64,000 nucleotides of DNA, taken from Dyadobacter sp. NIV53. Its GTDB lineage: Bacteria; Bacteroidota; Bacteroidia; Cytophagales; Spirosomataceae. This document shows, piece by piece, positions 51,898 through 61,747 of the stretch (positions are counted from its first letter, which is position 1; every line of letters begins with the position of its first letter). The stretch spans positions 5,118,501 to 5,182,500 of the forward strand of contig NZ_CP081299.1 of NCBI RefSeq assembly GCF_019711195.1. The letters are read 5' to 3'. Below the pieces are notes generated by a model that did not search any database, was not told the origin of the DNA, and was given only the letters and a program-made list of their open reading frames with translations. The position numbers and the translations under genes were made by a program.

Positions 51898-53457
51898 ATG
51901 AATTCAATGAAAATATTATCCAGATGCCTTTTCCTTATTCTGCTGATTTCCGGCAACATGGGCATGGCACAAACGAAAGATCCGGTTATTGACGGAATAG
52001 TAAAGGAAGCTACTGAAAATTCCCAGCTTGAGAAACTGGCTCATGAGTTAATGGATGTTATCGGCCCGCGACTGGTAGGTTCGCCGCAAATGATGCAGGC
52101 GCACGAATGGGCCGTAGCCAAATACAAAGGCTGGAACATTACAGCAAAAAATGAGAAATGGGGCGAATGGCGTGGATGGGAGCGGGGTGTTTCTCATATT
52201 GACATGGTATCTCCAAGAGTAAAGTCACTGGAAGGAATGCAGCTTGCTTGGAGCCCGTCAACAGCAGGAAAGGATGTAATTGCCGAGGTGATTATTATTC
52301 CTGATCTGGCTGATTCGCTTGCTTTTGCAAAATGGATACCGGCTGTAAAGGGCAAATTTGTCATGATCAGCATGTTACAGCCTACCGGCCGGCCTGATTA
52401 CAACTGGGAGGAGTTTGGTACCAAGGATTCATTTGCAAAAATGAAAAAGGAACGTGACGAGAAAACAGAAGCCTGGACAAAACGGATTACCAAAACAGGT
52501 TATACTACCCGGACAATAGCAGTTGCTTTAGAAAAAGCGGGTGCAGTGGGTATAGTAACTTCCTACTGGTCAAAAGGGTTTGGGGCGAATAAGATTTTTG
52601 GTGCAGCAACCAAAAAAATCCCGACTGTTGATATTTCCCTAGAAGATTACGGTTTATTATACCGCCTGACAGAATCAGGACATACACCAAAAATCAGTGT
52701 ACGCGGTGATGCAAAAGAAACGGGTATAGTACCCACTTTTAATACGATTGGTGAAATAAAAGGAACTGAGAAACCGGATGAATACGTAATCCTGTCTGCT
52801 CATTTTGATTCGTGGGATGGCGGTTCCGGCGCAACGGATAATGGAACGGGTACCATTGTAATGATGGAAGCGATGCGGATTCTGAAAAAAATGTACCCAA
52901 ATCCAAAGAGAACGATTCTGGTTGGTCATTGGGGAAGTGAAGAGCAGGGACTGAACGGTTCGAGGGCATTTGTGGAAGATCACCCGGAAATTGTTAAAAA
53001 TATTCAGGCTGTTTTTAATCAGGATAATGGTACAGGAAGGGTGGTGAATATTTCAGGGCAAGGCTTTTTGAATTCTTATGATTATCTGGGACGCTGGTTA
53101 ACCAAAGTGCCGGAAGCAATTAAAACACCAATAGAAACCAAATTTCCGGGTGCTCCGGGTGGCGGAGGCTCCGATTTTGCGTCGTTCGTAGCTGCCGGTG
53201 CTCCTGCATTTTCACTAAGTTCTTTAAACTGGTCGTATGGAACTTACACCTGGCATACCAACCGCGATACGTATGATAAAGTGGTGTTTGATGATGTGCG
53301 CAGTAACGCAATTCTGGCTGCTATTATGGCTTATCAGGCAAGTGAAGATCCTGCAAAAACTTCTCGGGACAAGATTATTTTACCATTAAATGCTAAGGGT
53401 GAACCGGGAGTCTGGCCGGAACAGAAGAAACCAACGCGTAAAGGAGGGCTTGATTAA
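51898..53457 (+). CDS. M28-family zinc peptidase, secreted
   Basis: 519 residues with a signal peptide (about 1-24). A PA-type insert (120-270) precedes the M28 catalytic core. Zinc ligands are visible: His and Asp in AHFDSWDGGSGATDNGTG, Glu-Glu in GSEEQGLNGS, Asp in NQDNGTGR and His in WHTNRDTYDK. It is an aminopeptidase or glutamate carboxypeptidase-like enzyme acting outside the cytoplasm. A start at 51907 is possible. No sorting tail. Confidence 0.93.
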   Translation: MNSMKILSRCLFLILLISGNMGMAQTKDPVIDGIVKEATENSQLEKLAHELMDVIGPRLVGSPQMMQAHEWAVAKYKGWNITAKNEKWGEWRGWERGVSHIDMVSPRVKSLEGMQLAWSPSTAGKDVIAEVIIIPDLADSLAFAKWIPAVKGKFVMISMLQPTGRPDYNWEEFGTKDSFAKMKKERDEKTEAWTKRITKTGYTTRTIAVALEKAGAVGIVTSYWSKGFGANKIFGAATKKIPTVDISLEDYGLLYRLTESGHTPKISVRGDAKETGIVPTFNTIGEIKGTEKPDEYVILSAHFDSWDGGSGATDNGTGTIVMMEAMRILKKMYPNPKRTILVGHWGSEEQGLNGSRAFVEDHPEIVKNIQAVFNQDNGTGRVVNISGQGFLNSYDYLGRWLTKVPEAIKTPIETKFPGAPGGGGSDFASFVAAGAPAFSLSSLNWSYGTYTWHTNRDTYDKVVFDDVRSNAILAAIMAYQASEDPAKTSRDKIILPLNAKGEPGVWPEQKKPTRKGGLD

Positions 53458-53489
53458 TTATTAAGTGTTAGTGCTTTAGATGTCAATGA

Positions 53490-53527
53490 GAGAAGTCAAG
53501 TTTTCAAAACTTAACTTCTCTTTTTTT
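53490..53527 (+). terminator. Terminator after the M28 gene
   Basis: GAGAAGTCAAGTTTT (53490-53504) is complementary to AAAACTTAACTTCTC (53506-53520) at 14 of 15 positions and is followed by seven T's. Confidence 0.9.
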
Positions 53528-53567
53528 GTGCTAATAAATTGTATATTTCCATAAATAAACAACTGAT

Positions 53568-55835
53568 ATGCGCGCATTTATACTGTTTTTTAACTTGCTG
53601 ATCTGTAACATGGTATATGCTCAGAAAGATGGGCATATATCTGAAATAAGCGACATATCGGATATTGCTAAAAGTGAGCAGGAAAGCCATCGCAAACTGG
53701 TTAATGCGCATAAAAACTCTGCGCTGGCTAATGCATCAGTCAATTTTGATGTACAGTATTATCGGGCAGAGTGGGAGGTAGACCCGGCCATTAATTATAT
53801 CAGGGGGAAACTGACGGCCTATTATATCATGAAAGCCCATGATAATTTTATTTCTTTTGATCTTGATAATGCCCTTTCCGTTTCCAGCGTTCAGCAGCGA
53901 AATACCTCACTTGCCATTTCACACACCAATAATACATTACAAATTATTTTTCCGGCTTCGGTTGCTATTGGAACGCTTGATTCTGTTAGCATAAATTATG
54001 AGGGCGCACCACCAAGTTCAGGCTTTGGCTCCTTTATTCTTTCATCACACGGCAGTCCGTCAGTTCCGGCTATGTGGACGCTGAGCGAACCATATGGCAG
54101 CAGTGACTGGTGGCCATGCAAAAACGGACTGGATGACAAAGCGGATAAAGGGATAGATATTTATATAACCCATCCTGTTGCTTACAAAGCCGCTGCAAAT
54201 GGATTGTTACAAAGTGAAACGGCAGTTCCTGGCGGGAAAACACGAACGCACTGGAAGCATATTTACCCTATTGCGAGTTATCTGGTTTGTTTTGCTGTTA
54301 CAAATTATACGGTGTTCAATAATAGCGTTTTGATCGGATCAGTTAACCTTCCGATGCTTACTTACTGCTACCCTGAGAATCTCGCTTCATTTCAGGCCGG
54401 AACACAAAATACGCTGGATGCATTACAATTTTTCAGCAACCGTTTTAGCACTTATCCTTTTATAAATGAAAAATACGGTCATGTACAATTTGGCTGGGGC
54501 GGCGGTATGGAGCATCAGACTAATTCATTCATGGTTAGTGTTGATGAAAAGCTCGTTGCCCATGAATTGGGCCATCAATGGTTTGGAGACAAAATCACTT
54601 GCGGAACCTGGGAAGATATCTGGCTGAATGAAGGATTTGCTACACATCTGGCCAGTATGTATATGGAAAACAAATATCCGTCCAGTGCCATAGCGATACG
54701 CGCAAATGAAATTGCACAAATTACTGCTCTGGCCGGTGGTTCCGTTCGGGTTGATGATGTAAATGATGTGAACCGGATTTTTAACAGCCGTTTAAGTTAT
54801 ACCAAAGGATCGCATTTGTTATATATGCTCAGATGGATTTTGGGTGAAGAAGTTTTTTTTGAAGGAATACGGAATTACCAGAATGACGCTTCCCTTGCAT
54901 ATCATTTTGCCGGAACCGCAGATCTCAAAAGCCATCTGGAAGCAGTCAGTGGAAAAGATTTGACCTACTTCTTTGATCAGTGGTATTCCGGACAGGGATA
55001 TCCGTCTTATCAGCTGGAATGGTATACAAACGGGAATTCGGTTCAGTTTAATATGAAACAGACCACATCGCACACTTCTGTTTCCTTTTTTAAATTGCCG
55101 GTTCCGTTATTATTTAAAAATGCTACAACCGGACAGCAAAAACTGGTAGTTGCGAATAATACATTCAGTAATCAGAATTTTAGTGAAAACCTGGGCTTTG
55201 AAGCAGAGTCAGTAACTATCGACCCGGAATTTTGGCTCATTACCCGAAACAATTCAACAACAAAAATAACAACGCCATTACCAGTTACATTTACGTATAC
55301 CAAAGTGGCCTGCAATGAAAATAAGGTCGAAATTTCCTGGGGAACTTCCAGTGAGCTGAATGCTGATTATTTCGAAATACAAAAAAGTGTGAATGCTTTA
55401 AACTGGGAAAAAATTGGTTCTGTGGATGCAGCCGGCAATAGTGAGAAATCGAAAAACTATTCATTCACTGATCCATTCGTTTCTTCGCAGAAATCTTATT
55501 ATCGGATTGTTGAAAATGACCGGGACGGCAAAGTGCAATACACACGTATTCTGGAAAAAAGTTGTTCAGCATTCCAGGAAAGTCCGCTGATGATTTTACC
55601 CAATCCAACAGATAATCAACTCAAAATCAGTTTAGCAAGTAGTAAAAACGCTATTATTGAAGCCAGTATCTATGACATTTTCGGGAGATTAATTTTAAGT
55701 AAAAATGAAATTAAACTGGATAATGATGGGCTTGGCTCGGTGAGTGTTTCGGTGTTACATGCAGGTTTGTATGTTTTGAAAATAAGATCTGATAATGAAT
55801 TGCTTTCCAAATCTGTGAAATTTGTTAAGGAATGA
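53568..55835 (+). CDS. M1-family aminopeptidase with type IX sorting tail
   Basis: 755 residues. Signal peptide (1-18), N-terminal M1 beta domain, then the catalytic domain with zinc motif HELGHQWFGDK (His332, His336) and Glu355 in WLNEGFATH. The exopeptidase motif, usually GAMEN, is GGMEH (312-316). After about residue 570 comes a fibronectin-like segment (VEISWGTSSELNADYFEIQKS), then a type A sorting domain (ILPNPTDNQLKISL to LSKSVKFVKE). It should be exported by the type IX system encoded in part at the left of this window, and be attached to or released from the cell surface. Confidence 0.93.
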   Translation: MRAFILFFNLLICNMVYAQKDGHISEISDISDIAKSEQESHRKLVNAHKNSALANASVNFDVQYYRAEWEVDPAINYIRGKLTAYYIMKAHDNFISFDLDNALSVSSVQQRNTSLAISHTNNTLQIIFPASVAIGTLDSVSINYEGAPPSSGFGSFILSSHGSPSVPAMWTLSEPYGSSDWWPCKNGLDDKADKGIDIYITHPVAYKAAANGLLQSETAVPGGKTRTHWKHIYPIASYLVCFAVTNYTVFNNSVLIGSVNLPMLTYCYPENLASFQAGTQNTLDALQFFSNRFSTYPFINEKYGHVQFGWGGGMEHQTNSFMVSVDEKLVAHELGHQWFGDKITCGTWEDIWLNEGFATHLASMYMENKYPSSAIAIRANEIAQITALAGGSVRVDDVNDVNRIFNSRLSYTKGSHLLYMLRWILGEEVFFEGIRNYQNDASLAYHFAGTADLKSHLEAVSGKDLTYFFDQWYSGQGYPSYQLEWYTNGNSVQFNMKQTTSHTSVSFFKLPVPLLFKNATTGQQKLVVANNTFSNQNFSENLGFEAESVTIDPEFWLITRNNSTTKITTPLPVTFTYTKVACNENKVEISWGTSSELNADYFEIQKSVNALNWEKIGSVDAAGNSEKSKNYSFTDPFVSSQKSYYRIVENDRDGKVQYTRILEKSCSAFQESPLMILPNPTDNQLKISLASSKNAIIEASIYDIFGRLILSKNEIKLDNDGLGSVSVSVLHAGLYVLKIRSDNELLSKSVKFVKE

Positions 55836-55855
55836 GTTGATCCAAATTAATCCAT

Positions 55856-57247
55856 CTACTTCTTCTGCAACAACTGAACCGAACTGTCATTAATTTCAAA
55901 TGATTTGTTATTCAGTAAACTGATAATTTCTGAACCGGCCATAATTACCGGGCCGTATCCATGTGCTGCAAAAGGGCTGATCGGGCGATGATAATAAAAT
56001 GCCGGGTCAAAGCCCATACCGGTTCCAACGCAGGTCCCTTCCACTTGCCCTTCTTTATTGATTTTAGTTGAAACGGCATTCCAGGCCAAAAGTGTCATAG
56101 GTGCATAAGTAAGTCCGTCAATCCAGCCATTATTGATCGCTTTTGCAATTGAATAAGCATAAATGGCCGTTGCGGACGTTTCCAGATACGAGTCATTTCT
56201 ATCCAGTAACTGATGCCAGAAACCCGATCCTGACTGATATGAAGCCAGTCCGCGAACGTGTTCTTTCAGCAATGCCAGTATTTTCGGGCGGCCGGGATGG
56301 TTTTCAGGAAGTACATCCAACAGCTCGACTTTTGTAAGGATTCCCCATCCGTTTGCCCTCGCCCAGTGAAATTGCGGATGTTCTGTCATGCCTTCAACCC
56401 AGCCATGCATGTATACGGCTTTGCTTTTGTTGAACATGCGATCTGAAATTTGCAAAACCTGCTTTACAGCTTCATCATAGTACTTTTTTTCACCTGTCAG
56501 TTTTCCCATTTGAGCCAGAGCAGGTACAGCCATAAACAAATCATCCAGCCATATCGTATTAGGTTGCGGCCGCATTCTGGCCAGTGTGCCATCTTTCAGT
56601 TTATGTTCTTTATTCAGGATATAGTCAATATGGCTGTCAATTAAGGGGCGAAAATTACCGGTAGTGCCTGCACGTGTAGCTCTGATCATCGCCGCACACA
56701 TTGCACCGCAGTCGTCCAGGGCATGAGGATCAACCAGGCCGCGTAATGGGCCGGCTGTTGCCCAATCCGCATGTTCCAGGCTTGTTTTCTTGAAAAACGG
56801 TACAGATTCAGCTATGAATTTTAATCTCGAATCGGAATATTCTTTAAACTTTGGATCGCCGGTAGCCTTGCTTGCCAGCAACATAGCGCCATAAGTAACA
56901 CCCCATTCATAACTGACAATCCTGTAATCGCCTTTTTGAAGTGCGGTGTTCTGGTCAATTTTAGTAAGATCCGTTACCTGTTTCCCGGTTTTAGAATCCA
57001 CAAAAGCAGCCGGCGTTACTTTGTTTAAATATTCATAAATCCTGGTCAGGTCGGCAACAATATTTTCTTTTTTTACAATGCCATAAGGAACCGGATAATC
57101 TGGTTGTAAAAGGTGTAGCGGTGTATTGGAATCGTTGGCTTTGGTCTCGTTCCTTTGCGCGAAAGAAGCCGTTGTGATACTGGCTAATAATACCGTAGCC
57201 GCGATTAAAGAAGCATTCGGTTTCAAATAGGAAAGTATTCCGGTCAT
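55856..57247 (-). CDS. Glycoside hydrolase GH88/GH105, unsaturated uronyl hydrolase
   Basis: 463 residues with a signal peptide (about 1-30). The (alpha/alpha)6 barrel carries WLDDLFMAVPALAQMG and HFHWARANGWGILTKVELLDVLP, including a likely catalytic Asp and the WARANGW motif of GH105. It removes the unsaturated uronic acid that pectin or rhamnogalacturonan lyases leave at the chain end. It fits with rhamnose mutarotase and the hexuronate transporter and reductase at the right end. Confidence 0.9.
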   Translation of the reverse strand: MTGILSYLKPNASLIAATVLLASITTASFAQRNETKANDSNTPLHLLQPDYPVPYGIVKKENIVADLTRIYEYLNKVTPAAFVDSKTGKQVTDLTKIDQNTALQKGDYRIVSYEWGVTYGAMLLASKATGDPKFKEYSDSRLKFIAESVPFFKKTSLEHADWATAGPLRGLVDPHALDDCGAMCAAMIRATRAGTTGNFRPLIDSHIDYILNKEHKLKDGTLARMRPQPNTIWLDDLFMAVPALAQMGKLTGEKKYYDEAVKQVLQISDRMFNKSKAVYMHGWVEGMTEHPQFHWARANGWGILTKVELLDVLPENHPGRPKILALLKEHVRGLASYQSGSGFWHQLLDRNDSYLETSATAIYAYSIAKAINNGWIDGLTYAPMTLLAWNAVSTKINKEGQVEGTCVGTGMGFDPAFYYHRPISPFAAHGYGPVIMAGSEIISLLNNKSFEINDSSVQLLQKK

Positions 57248-57479
57248 ATAATTGAAGATTGTGTCGAAAAGTGTAAGTCAGGTTAAAACGGAAAGTAAAG
57301 AAGTAGGTAACATTTCCATACTCATCATATTTGTTATTTTACAGACGATAAAATTATCGTTTCACCTGTAATACGAATGATAGTGAGTGAAATTTTTTTA
57401 ATCATAAAAATCCTGTAAATCCGAAAATCCTTAAATCTTGGTTAGCTTTGATTTTAACTGATAAATTAAATTACAGCAA

Positions 57480-58870
57480 ATGCAGATCATTCAAACACTG
57501 GAAGCACCAGAGGATATACTTCTACTTCGTGCTTTTGAACAAGGACAGGAACCAGCAAACCAGAACATGTTTAAAGCCGAAAAGGGTGAAATTTGGTGGT
57601 ATTCTTCTCAGGAATTGTGGTTTGGATTAGGGAAACAACCTAAAATATCTTCTGTTATTAAAGCATTCAGGTCTCTTTTTTTAAAAGGAAAGACCGCTGG
57701 CCGGAACAGATTGTACTGGATGCACGCAATTTTTCACCGGAATGGATCGAAGTTGCAGTAAATGGTATTCTGCTTGGCGGATATAATATACAGCTATACA
57801 AATCTGACCCAAAACCTTTCAGCTCATTTTTTGGTGAAAAAGGAAAGTTATTCATCCTTCCCGGAGAGCAATCGAATTCCGTAACCGCGGCTGCTGAACT
57901 GGCGAAGCAAACAGCTGTTGTACAGATGCGGATTATGGATTTGATGAATGCACCGGGTAATTACAAAACTCCTGATACATTGGCTGAATGGGCGCTGGAA
58001 TCGGGCCGGAAAAACAATTACAAAGTGTCTGTTTTTGATAAGGAAACTTTACTGGCATTGGGGATGCACGCATTGCTTTCTGTAAGCAAGGGAAGCGACC
58101 AGCCACCGGTGATGATCGTAACAGATTATCAGCCTGAAAAGTATGAAAAGACAATAGCTTTGGTGGGAAAGGGCGTGACGTTTGATACAGGTGGTATTTC
58201 TATTAAAGGCTCTGCCAACATGCATTTGATGAAAAGCGATATGGGCGGAGCTGGTGCAGTACTGGGAATTGTTGAACTCGCGGCACAGCTGAAACTTCCG
58301 GTCCGTATCATTGGTGTTATTCCTTCCACAGAAAACTGTGTGGACGGCTCATCTACAAAACCCGGTGATGTGATTGGTTCTTACTCAGGAAAAACCATTG
58401 AAGTGATTGACACTGACGCCGAAGGAAGGCTGATTTTGGCTGACGGGTTAAGTTATGCAGTCCGCCAATATAAGCCGGATGTTGTAATAGATCTGGCAAC
58501 ATTGACCGGAAGTGTGATACAAACGCTGGGTTATGAAGCAGCCGGGCTATTTACTCCTAATGATTCATTAGCAAACGAATTGACACTGGCAGGTGAAAAA
58601 ACCGGCGAACGTCTGTGGCGGTTGCCGGTTTGGGACGAATACAAAGAGGAGATTTCTTCGGATGTGGCTGACCTGAAAAACTACCATGGAAAACCGTTGG
58701 CAGGAGCCATTGTTGCAGCCAAATTTCTGGAAGTTTTTACGGATGAACATACTTCCTGGGCACATCTGGATATAGCTGGAACCGCTTTCGGGGACATAGA
58801 GTTTGCGCCTGGCCGGTCTGGTACAGCTTATGGAGTACGTTTATTAAGAGAGTTTTTAATGCAGCAATGA
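57480..58870 (+). pseudogene. M17 leucyl aminopeptidase, frameshifted at a T7 run
   Basis: The N-terminal frame (57480-57761, MQIIQTLEAPEDILLLRAF) breaks at TTTTTTT (57676-57682). The next frame continues without a gap as KRKDRWPEQIVLDARNFSPEW and runs to 58870, so one T is missing. Rejoined, it is about 464 aa, full length. The catalytic domain is intact: VGKGVTFDTGGISIK, MKSDMGGAGAV and DTDAEGRLILADGL with its metal ligands. M17 enzymes remove N-terminal residues from cytoplasmic peptides. A sequencing error at the homopolymer is a real alternative, since the rest is well conserved; an internal ATG at 57926 would give only the C-terminal catalytic part. Confidence 0.88.
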
Positions 58871-59030
58871 AAAAACTTTTATCATACAGGATCAGTTATA
58901 AACACGCTTTTACGCCAAAATATAATTTTGACATGCCTTGACAAATTGGTTCTTTTTGTTAGATTTGAGAAAGCAAGTTTTATTTCAAAAACCAGAATAG
59001 AATCCATATACATCCACTGATAAATTTCTT

Positions 59031-60245
59031 ATGACTCAAACTCTAACCTTTCTTTGCATATCAACGTTTTTTAAAGGAAATGACTTTCTCAAAGCCTGCA
59101 AAAATGCTGGAAATACAGTCTATTTGCTAACTGCTAAAAAGCTCGAAAACAAGCCATGGGTCCGGGACTCCGTAGATGAGTTTTTTTATGTAGAAGAAGG
59201 GGAAGATGGTACCTATAACATGGATCAGATCATTAGCGGACTGGCCTATGTGATGCGTAGCAGGCCAATTGACAGGATTGTTGCCCTGGACGATTTTGAT
59301 GTGGAAAAGGCTGCACATTTAAGAGAATATTTCAGGATTCCGGGAATGGGGCAAACCACAGGCCGGTATTTTCGTGACAAACTTGCGATGCGTACCAAAG
59401 CTGCTGAATCGGGGATTCTGGTTCCGGGATTTTCTTCACTTTTCAATGATGATGAGATCAATCGTTTTATCGAAAAATATCCCGGCCCATGGATGATCAA
59501 GCCGCGTTCAGAAGCCTCTGCCACAGGAATCAAAAAAATGCACCATGTGGATGAGCTTTGGGAAACTATTCACAGCCTGGGCGACAAAAGGCATGCATAC
59601 CTGATTGAACAGTTCAAGCCGGGAGATGTTTATCATGTCGATTCCATATCGTATAACGGCAGGGTTATCTTTTCATGGAACAGTAAATACCTCGCTCCGC
59701 CGTTTGATGTAGCGCATGGCGGAGGCATATTCCGTTCTGTTACCGTTCCTTTTGATTCTTCGGAAGAACACGCGCTGGAAACACTGGCAGTGGATTTACT
59801 AAAAGCATTCGGATTAAAACACAGTGCCTCACATACCGAAGTGATCCGTTGTTACGATGATGGGAAATACTATTTCCTGGAAACTTCTTCAAGAGTTGGC
59901 GGTGCCAATCTCTCTGAAATGGTAGAGGCTTCGTCCGGTATCAATTTATGGAAAGAATGGGCGAAAATGGAGACTGCGGAAGCAAAAGGTGAAAATTATA
60001 AACTGCCTCCTGTAAGAAAAGATTATTCGGGGATTATTATATCATTAGCCCGCGTAGAATGGCCGGATCTGTCTGTGTTCCATGATCCTGAAATAGTATG
60101 GCGCATGGATGAACCTTATCATGTTGGATTGGTAGTAAGGGCAAAAACGCGTGAAAAAGTAATAGAATTGCTGGATAAATACGCAGAAATCATTCAAAGT
60201 GAATACCACGCGTCTGCTCCGGCACCCGATAAACCGTCGCATTGA
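59031..60245 (+). CDS. ATP-grasp enzyme
   Basis: 404 residues, ATP-grasp fold: RDKLAMRTKAAESGILVPGF, then PWMIKPRSEASATGIKKM (ATP-binding Lys) and EVIRCYDDGKYYFLETSSRVGGANLSEMVEASSGINLWKEW (metal-binding residues). It should join a carboxylate to an amine or thiol with ATP. No partner gene is adjacent, so the product is unknown. Monocistronic, with a long terminator hairpin. Confidence 0.88.
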   Translation: MTQTLTFLCISTFFKGNDFLKACKNAGNTVYLLTAKKLENKPWVRDSVDEFFYVEEGEDGTYNMDQIISGLAYVMRSRPIDRIVALDDFDVEKAAHLREYFRIPGMGQTTGRYFRDKLAMRTKAAESGILVPGFSSLFNDDEINRFIEKYPGPWMIKPRSEASATGIKKMHHVDELWETIHSLGDKRHAYLIEQFKPGDVYHVDSISYNGRVIFSWNSKYLAPPFDVAHGGGIFRSVTVPFDSSEEHALETLAVDLLKAFGLKHSASHTEVIRCYDDGKYYFLETSSRVGGANLSEMVEASSGINLWKEWAKMETAEAKGENYKLPPVRKDYSGIIISLARVEWPDLSVFHDPEIVWRMDEPYHVGLVVRAKTREKVIELLDKYAEIIQSEYHASAPAPDKPSH

Positions 60246-60286
60246 ATTCAATGGTTTTAATTTAAAAGAATAAATTATAAAGCAGG

Positions 60287-60346
60287 AACCACCTGTGACT
60301 TATTAGAGCATTTACATTTTCTGATAAGTCGCAGGTGGTTTGTTTT
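60287..60346 (+). terminator. Terminator after the ATP-grasp gene
   Basis: A 17-bp stem (60287-60303 with 60324-60340, core AACCACCTG/CAGGTGGTT) has one mismatch. TGTTTT follows. Confidence 0.88.
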
Positions 60347-60447
60347 AAGAGAAAAGCCAGGACTGTTACAAATTGGACAGGTTGATTAACATTTAGAATT
60401 CATTTTAAAGTAACATATGATTTTTCAACCTCTAACTGATTGTAACT

Positions 60448-60999
60448 ATGCTTGTTTTTACAAAATCGCTTTGTATATTTTTTCTTATTGGTTTTCTGTT
60501 TACAGGTTGTAAAAAAGATGAAGAAGTCGTTCCCAAAAGTATTATTACTATCAATGGGGTTGATTACGACTTATCACAGGCACTTCTGATTGATTATGGC
60601 CCTTTTGCGACTGGCCAACCCAATGCACAGGTATTGTTTCTCTCTTCATCCGGTGTTCAGTTTCATGAAGTAAACGGAAAACTGGATTCCATTTCGGGTG
60701 TAGGCCATGCCATTTATTTCGAATTATCCGGCTCCGTTCCCAATGCGCTTACCGATGGGGAATATGCTTTTAATCCATTCGGTCCACCCTATAAAGGGGA
60801 GACGTTTCTGTATTCCTATGCTGTTTTTCAGGCAGACTTTGTAACTTTTGATGGCGAATTTTATGAAATATCAGCGGGTAAAATCACGGTAAAAAAAGAG
60901 GATAGTCAATATGCGATTTCCTTTGATTGCACTGAAATAGAAGGCAAACATATTACCGGTTTTTATAAAGGGGCGTTAAAGTTTTTTGATGAGGGATGA
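60448..60999 (+). CDS. Lipoprotein of unknown function
   Basis: 183 residues. The lipobox FTGC (Cys21) is followed by KKDEEV. The rest is beta-rich with alternating hydrophobic strands and many aromatics (ITINGVDYDLSQALLIDYGP, VTFDGEFYEISAGKITVKKEDSQYAISFDCTE). It resembles the small beta-sandwich lipoproteins common in Bacteroidota, but I cannot name a family. A decayed RAYT transposase follows. Confidence 0.7.
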   Translation: MLVFTKSLCIFFLIGFLFTGCKKDEEVVPKSIITINGVDYDLSQALLIDYGPFATGQPNAQVLFLSSSGVQFHEVNGKLDSISGVGHAIYFELSGSVPNALTDGEYAFNPFGPPYKGETFLYSYAVFQADFVTFDGEFYEISAGKITVKKEDSQYAISFDCTEIEGKHITGFYKGALKFFDEG

Positions 61000-61058
61000 G
61001 GTTCTGAATCTGTTGTTCCAGAATAGACAGGTATAATTCGCGGGATTCAAGAAAGGGA

Positions 61059-61247
61059 GCTTTTAAATCAATTACTACGGTCAATTATACGCGTGGAGTG
61101 AAAAATATGGATTGGAAACCATTTAATAAAAAATTGTGGCAACGGGATTATTTTGAGCACATCATCCGCAACAATGAAGCGTTTGACCGGATTGCAAATT
61201 ATATCATAAACAATCCATCAAAATATCAGGGTAATTTAAACGCCTGA
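61059..61247 (+). pseudogene. C-terminal remnant of a REP-associated (RAYT, Y1) transposase
   Basis: The 62-codon open stretch reads AFKSITTVNYTRGV, then KPFNKKLWQRDYFEHIIRNNEAF, DRIANYIINNPSKYQG, stop at 61245-61247. The WQRDYFEHIIRN and YIINNP motifs are those of the RAYT/IS200-like Y1 family C-terminus. The N-terminus with the catalytic HUH motif is missing, and the preceding bases give family-like pieces (GIIRG) in another frame. It overlaps the 3' end of the next gene by 22 bases. RAYT proteins move REP hairpins, so this remnant fits with the hairpin repeats at 42-43 kb. Confidence 0.85.
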
Positions 61248-61660
61248 CGTCCTATCAATAACCAATCTCCCTTCGATTTTTGCCAAACCATAAAAATACC
61301 CAGTTTTACCGGAGCAGGGTCTTTGCCTTTGTTATGCGTATCTCCCATGAGCTTGTGCCGTACCAGTGCAATATCACCCGAGATTTTGATGGTTTGCTCA
61401 GTAATCTCAATTCGCGTAAAATTTGATTCTTCACTGGTCAGAGCACGGATAAATTCCTTTTTATCTTCCAGTAAACCATTGGAATGCCCGTAAGACAAAT
61501 CAGCAGAAGTAAGTTTATTTAAATCGGATTCTTTAGCATCCAACATTGCAACCCGAAGTTTTTCCACGGCGTCAGCCACTGCTTTTTCATCACTGCTTTG
61601 TGCAAAAGACAGGATATTGATTAATAAGAAACAAACAGTAATTAAGAATGTCCTTTTCAT
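61226..61660 (-). CDS. NTF2-like (DUF4440 / SnoaL) secreted protein
   Basis: 144 residues with a signal peptide (1-20, ending in SFAQ). The cone-shaped NTF2-like fold is suggested by VADAVEKLRVAMLDAKESDLNKLTSADLSYGHSNGLLEDKKEFIRAL and the ending GIFMVWQKSKGDWLLIGRQAFKLP. Such proteins bind small molecules or act as isomerases; the role here is unknown. Confidence 0.88.
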   Translation of the reverse strand: MKRTFLITVCFLLINILSFAQSSDEKAVADAVEKLRVAMLDAKESDLNKLTSADLSYGHSNGLLEDKKEFIRALTSEESNFTRIEITEQTIKISGDIALVRHKLMGDTHNKGKDPAPVKLGIFMVWQKSKGDWLLIGRQAFKLP

Positions 61661-61701
61661 TTTTGTTCGATTAATGATAACAAAATAAGTTATGAGTAAT
61701 G

Positions 61702-61743
61702 GCTGAAATATTGCAGCTGAAAGCCGACTGCTGAAAGCTGATA
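61702..61743. repeat. 14-bp-period tandem repeat, three copies
   Basis: Three 14-bp units each begin with GCTGAAA: 61702-61715, 61716-61729 and 61730-61743. The second heptads vary (TATTGCA, GCCGACT, GCTGATA). It lies between the NTF2-like start and the MFS stop. Confidence 0.75.
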
Positions 61744-61747
61744 GCCC

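Noticed and set aside
54501..54515. GGMEH in place of GAMEN as loss of M1 peptidase activity
   Set aside because: The zinc motif and catalytic Glu are intact, and GGMEH-type variants are common among M1 peptidases of Bacteroidota, so activity is likely kept.
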